Shown here: positions 3,574 to 5,881 of the stretch, piece after piece | How positions within the stretch are numbered: position 1 is the stretch's first letter | How the letters are laid out: every line of letters starts with the position of its first letter | DNA from: Nitrospiraceae bacterium | GTDB taxonomy: Bacteria; Nitrospirota; UBA9217 | DNA length: 5,881 bases | Assembly (NCBI GenBank): GCA_003454665.1 | Contig: DMKB01000268.1 | Span: forward strand, 1-5,881 | Reading direction: 5' to 3' | Made by a program: the position numbers and the translations under genes | The notes under the pieces: model-generated | The model's database searches: none | Seen by the model: the letters and a program-made list of their open reading frames with translations, nothing else | Told to the model about the DNA's origin: nothing

Positions 3574-5881
3574 AAACTGCCGAAGAACCTCCACCCGCCG
3601 AACACCCGGGCAGTTGTGTCTCTCCTGGCGTTGCAACGGCGAACTTGAATTTGTAAAGGAAGACAGAGACAACTACAACCTGCAACTGCTTAATAAAAAT
3701 TACGCCATGCTGCGGCCGGAGGAACACACGGCCATGGTCCCCCACAAAGAACGAGAACGCCTGGAAAATCTATTCAAGGGAAACTCTGAAGCGGTTAACG
3801 CCTTTGTGTGTACGCCGACCCTGGAGCTGGGTGTGGATATCGGGCAGTTGGATGCGGTACTCATGCGCAACGTTCCGCCGCTTCCGGCCAATTACTGGCA
3901 ACGGGCGGGCCGGGCCGGCAGGCGCCATCGCATGGCGGTGGGTCTGACCTACTGCCGATCGGTATCCCACGACCGGGCCTATTTTGCCGATCCTTTTAAG
4001 TTGCTCGCAGGCCGGGTGGACCCGCCGGCCTTCAACCTGAGAAACGACCTGATGGTGGCCAAACACGTTCACGCCACCGTCATTTCCCGTTTGCACCAGT
4101 ACACGCGCGACGCATCCTTCACGGATGAACAGCGTAACAACATAAAGGATACGCTGAAAACCTGCCTGCCGGATCGGATTTCGTCCTATTTATTCGAGGA
4201 CGGACTGGTTCGAGAAAGCCCCTTTGATTTGTCCCCCCTCAAAACTCTGATGGGTCGATACGAGAAGGACCTGGTTCAATATGTGACAGCCGCCTTCAGC
4301 CAGGGCTGGCCGGAAGCGGATGCCGAGGTTACAAAGCCCGAAGTGCTAATGAACCATATCCGCGGAATGGTATCCGAACTTGAGACGGTCATCGGCCGCC
4401 TTTCAAGGCGACTCCAGTGGGCACTTGCTCAGATTAAACGGCTGAATGTGCTGCGGGAAAAGCAGGGGGATCTCGAGCCTGAGGACGATACACTTTTTCG
4501 CCGCTGCGATACCCTGGTTAAACGCCTGAAAGGTACTATTCGGCGAAGACGCCGAGAGGCGGAAGGCTATGATGACGTGAACGCCTACGGCATGTTGTCC
4601 GCCGAAGGCTTTTTACCAGGGTACGGCCTCGAAAGAGGGTCAGTTCTGGGCACCGCGGAAATACCCTTCTGGAGAACAGGGGCCATGGAATTCGCCCTGC
4701 CCCGGCCGTCCAGTGTGGCCCTGCGCGAATATGTCCCCGGCAACCTCATCTATGCCAATGGCAACCGGTTTGTTGCCAGGCGCTTCCACCGTGATGTGGA
4801 TGAAGAACGCGCTGAAATGCCGGTCTTTGAAATTTCCACGGAAAGACATGCCGTCAAGGTAACCAACGCGGGGGCCGCTCCCGGGGCCTTGGGTGCAAAG
4901 ATCTTACAGACCATAGCTGTCTGCGACGTGGATCTGGTGCACCAGTCCCACATATCCGATGAAGAAGATCTGCGCTTTCAGATGGGCGTGGCGGTTCACA
5001 GCATCGAGCGCGATCAGCATAACGGTGGCAAGGCGTACAATTGGGGGCCTCAAGCCCTGCATCACCGCCGAGGAGTGAGGTTGCGGCTGGTCAATGTGGG
5101 CGCCAATTCCGCCATTGAACGGTTTGACCGTTACGGCTACCCGGTCTGCAGGGTGTGCGGGCAGAGCGTCTCTCCCCTTTCTTCAGACAAACAGCGCGAC
5201 CATTTTGACCAGTCCCATCAGGAACGGTGCGGTCGTCCGCCGGCGCCGGTCGGGTTTTACGCCGATGTGGTCGCCGATGTACTGTCTTTGCCGGCCTGCT
5301 CGGATCAGGAAACTGCCTACAGTGTCCTGGAGACGTTGCGCATGGCGGCCACAAACGTGCTGAACATGCACATGGAAGACCTTCAGCTTCTGGTTATCGG
5401 ACATGTGGATCGCGATGAGGTGGACGGTCTCTTATGGGACCCCATGCCGGGCGGTTCCGGTCTCATTGACCAGATTTGCGAATGTTTTGATGAGGTGGTC
5501 AACAATGCCGTTGAAATCGTTGAAACCTATCCGTCCGCCTGTGACACCTCCTGTGTGGACTGTCTCCAGACATTCCGGAACGGGTACTATCACAAATATC
5601 TGAATCGGGAATTGGCATGGGAGATCCTGCGTTCCTGGGGTAACCGGATTACCCTGTCTCACGAAATCGCCGCAAAACGGCCTTTTGAGGAGCCTTCAGA
5701 AGGGACCCATCCGGTTAACGAAGTGGAACGAAAACTCAGGCATCTGCTGTTATCCGCCGGATTTGAGGAAGGGGTCCGAGGGGAGCAGCTTCGGCTGGAT
5801 AGGGCTATCGGCACCACAACGCCGGATGTCATCTACCGCGCTGACCACCATGCCGAGGACGAAGGGGCCATGACGCGGCAC
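3545..5881 (+). CDS. helicase fragment 4: motifs V-VI and DUF1998, frame 2, 3' end outside window
   Basis: Frame 2 has no stop from 3338 to the edge. Family sequence starts at about 3545 with NHGVWRCKNCRR. A gene caller could start at ATG 3341, but 3341 to about 3545 is out-of-frame shadow. In order: zinc cluster CKNC...CLSWRC (3569-3634); motif V TPTLELGVDIGQLDAV (from 3812); motif VI YWQRAGRAGRRHR (3893-3931); a charged helical stretch at about 4380-4560, possibly coiled coil; GFLPGYGL (4607-4630) and LREYVPGNLIYANG (4721-4762), both typical of DUF1998 helicases; CRVC (5147-5158); and the DUF1998 end, WDPMPGGSGLIDQ before CDTSCVDC (5540-5563). The tail after 5700 ends in GTTTPDVIYR, which could open a PD-(D/E)XK nuclease-like domain; that call is weak because the rest is cut off. 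The long clean frame implies decay is recent, or that this half is still made. Confidence 0.8.

Larger units (their letters stand above)
2260..5881 (+). pseudogene. broken DEAD/DEAH-box helicase with C-terminal DUF1998 domain (runs off right edge)
   Basis: This is one ancestral gene read in frames 1, 2, 1, 2 in turn. In order it holds the N-terminus (2260-2415), motif II DEAH (2441-2452), motif III SAT (2552-2560), zinc-type cysteine pairs (2752-2763, 2971-3024, 3097-3108), motif IV LLVFCDNRQDAAFQAGW (3232-3282), another cysteine cluster (3569-3634), motif V TPTLELGVDI (3812-3841), motif VI QRAGRAGR (3899-3922), and the DUF1998 region with CxxxCxxC at 5540-5563. Intact relatives are ATP-driven superfamily 2 DNA translocases or helicases; DUF1998 helicases occur in repair (MrfA) and in phage defence (the DrmA/DrmB pair of DISARM, and DruE). 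Walker A is absent: only about 54 codons separate the start from the DEAH region. Three frame changes, with family sequence missing at least at the first, make a working full-length product very unlikely. The neighbouring adenine methylase suggests a modification-linked defence system, but the system name is inference. Confidence 0.85.

Noticed and set aside
3113..3745. 210-codon open frame on the - strand
   Set aside because: It lies opposite strongly supported helicase coding sequence, is rich in Arg, Pro and Gly as expected for a shadow frame of GC-rich DNA, and shows no domain.

Overview
The window looks like part of a bacterial anti-phage defence region, in a chromosome of moderate to high GC with GC-rich codon use in the conserved genes. 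Every gene reads on the + strand. No gene here fixes the taxon. My weak guess is a Gram-negative bacterium such as a member of the Desulfobacterota, based only on general codon style and the type of intergenic repeat.

Layout. (1) Positions 1-1374 are the 3' part of a large Eco57I-like adenine DNA methyltransferase gene that begins before the window. The first ~480 bases encode an AT-rich, variable target-recognition region. The rest encodes a GC-rich conserved C-terminal region. (2) A 108-base gap holds a plausible promoter, a GGGGGA/TCCCCC palindrome and a ribosome binding site. It is followed by a type II toxin-antitoxin pair: an antitoxin of the small 'addiction module' family (1489-1686), then a ParE/RelE-type toxin (1683-1976) overlapping it by four bases. 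(3) Positions 1977-2259 contain a 169-base element with long inverted arms (2026-2070 and 2157-2194), resembling a REP/MITE-type repeat. (4) From 2260 to the right edge lies a very large DEAD/DEAH-box helicase of the type that ends in a DUF1998 domain, with several zinc-binding cysteine clusters.

The helicase gene is broken. Its recognisable protein runs in frame 1, then frame 2, then frame 1, then frame 2, with changes near 2414, 2590 and 3555. At the first change, family sequence that must contain the Walker A (motif I) ATP-binding loop is missing. The other two changes also appear to be deletions rather than one-base slips. Past 3545 the frame is open to the window edge, through motifs V and VI and the DUF1998 cysteines.

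How the parts relate. A large N6-adenine methyltransferase next to a DUF1998 helicase is the kind of pairing seen in modification-based phage defence. DISARM is the nearest named comparison, and DruE of Druantia is another large DUF1998 helicase. The helicase here has helicase and DUF1998 parts in one chain, so the match to either is not exact. The toxin-antitoxin pair and the repeat sit between the two defence genes. My reading is a defence locus in decay: the visible part of the methyltransferase is open, while the helicase has lost ATPase-essential sequence.
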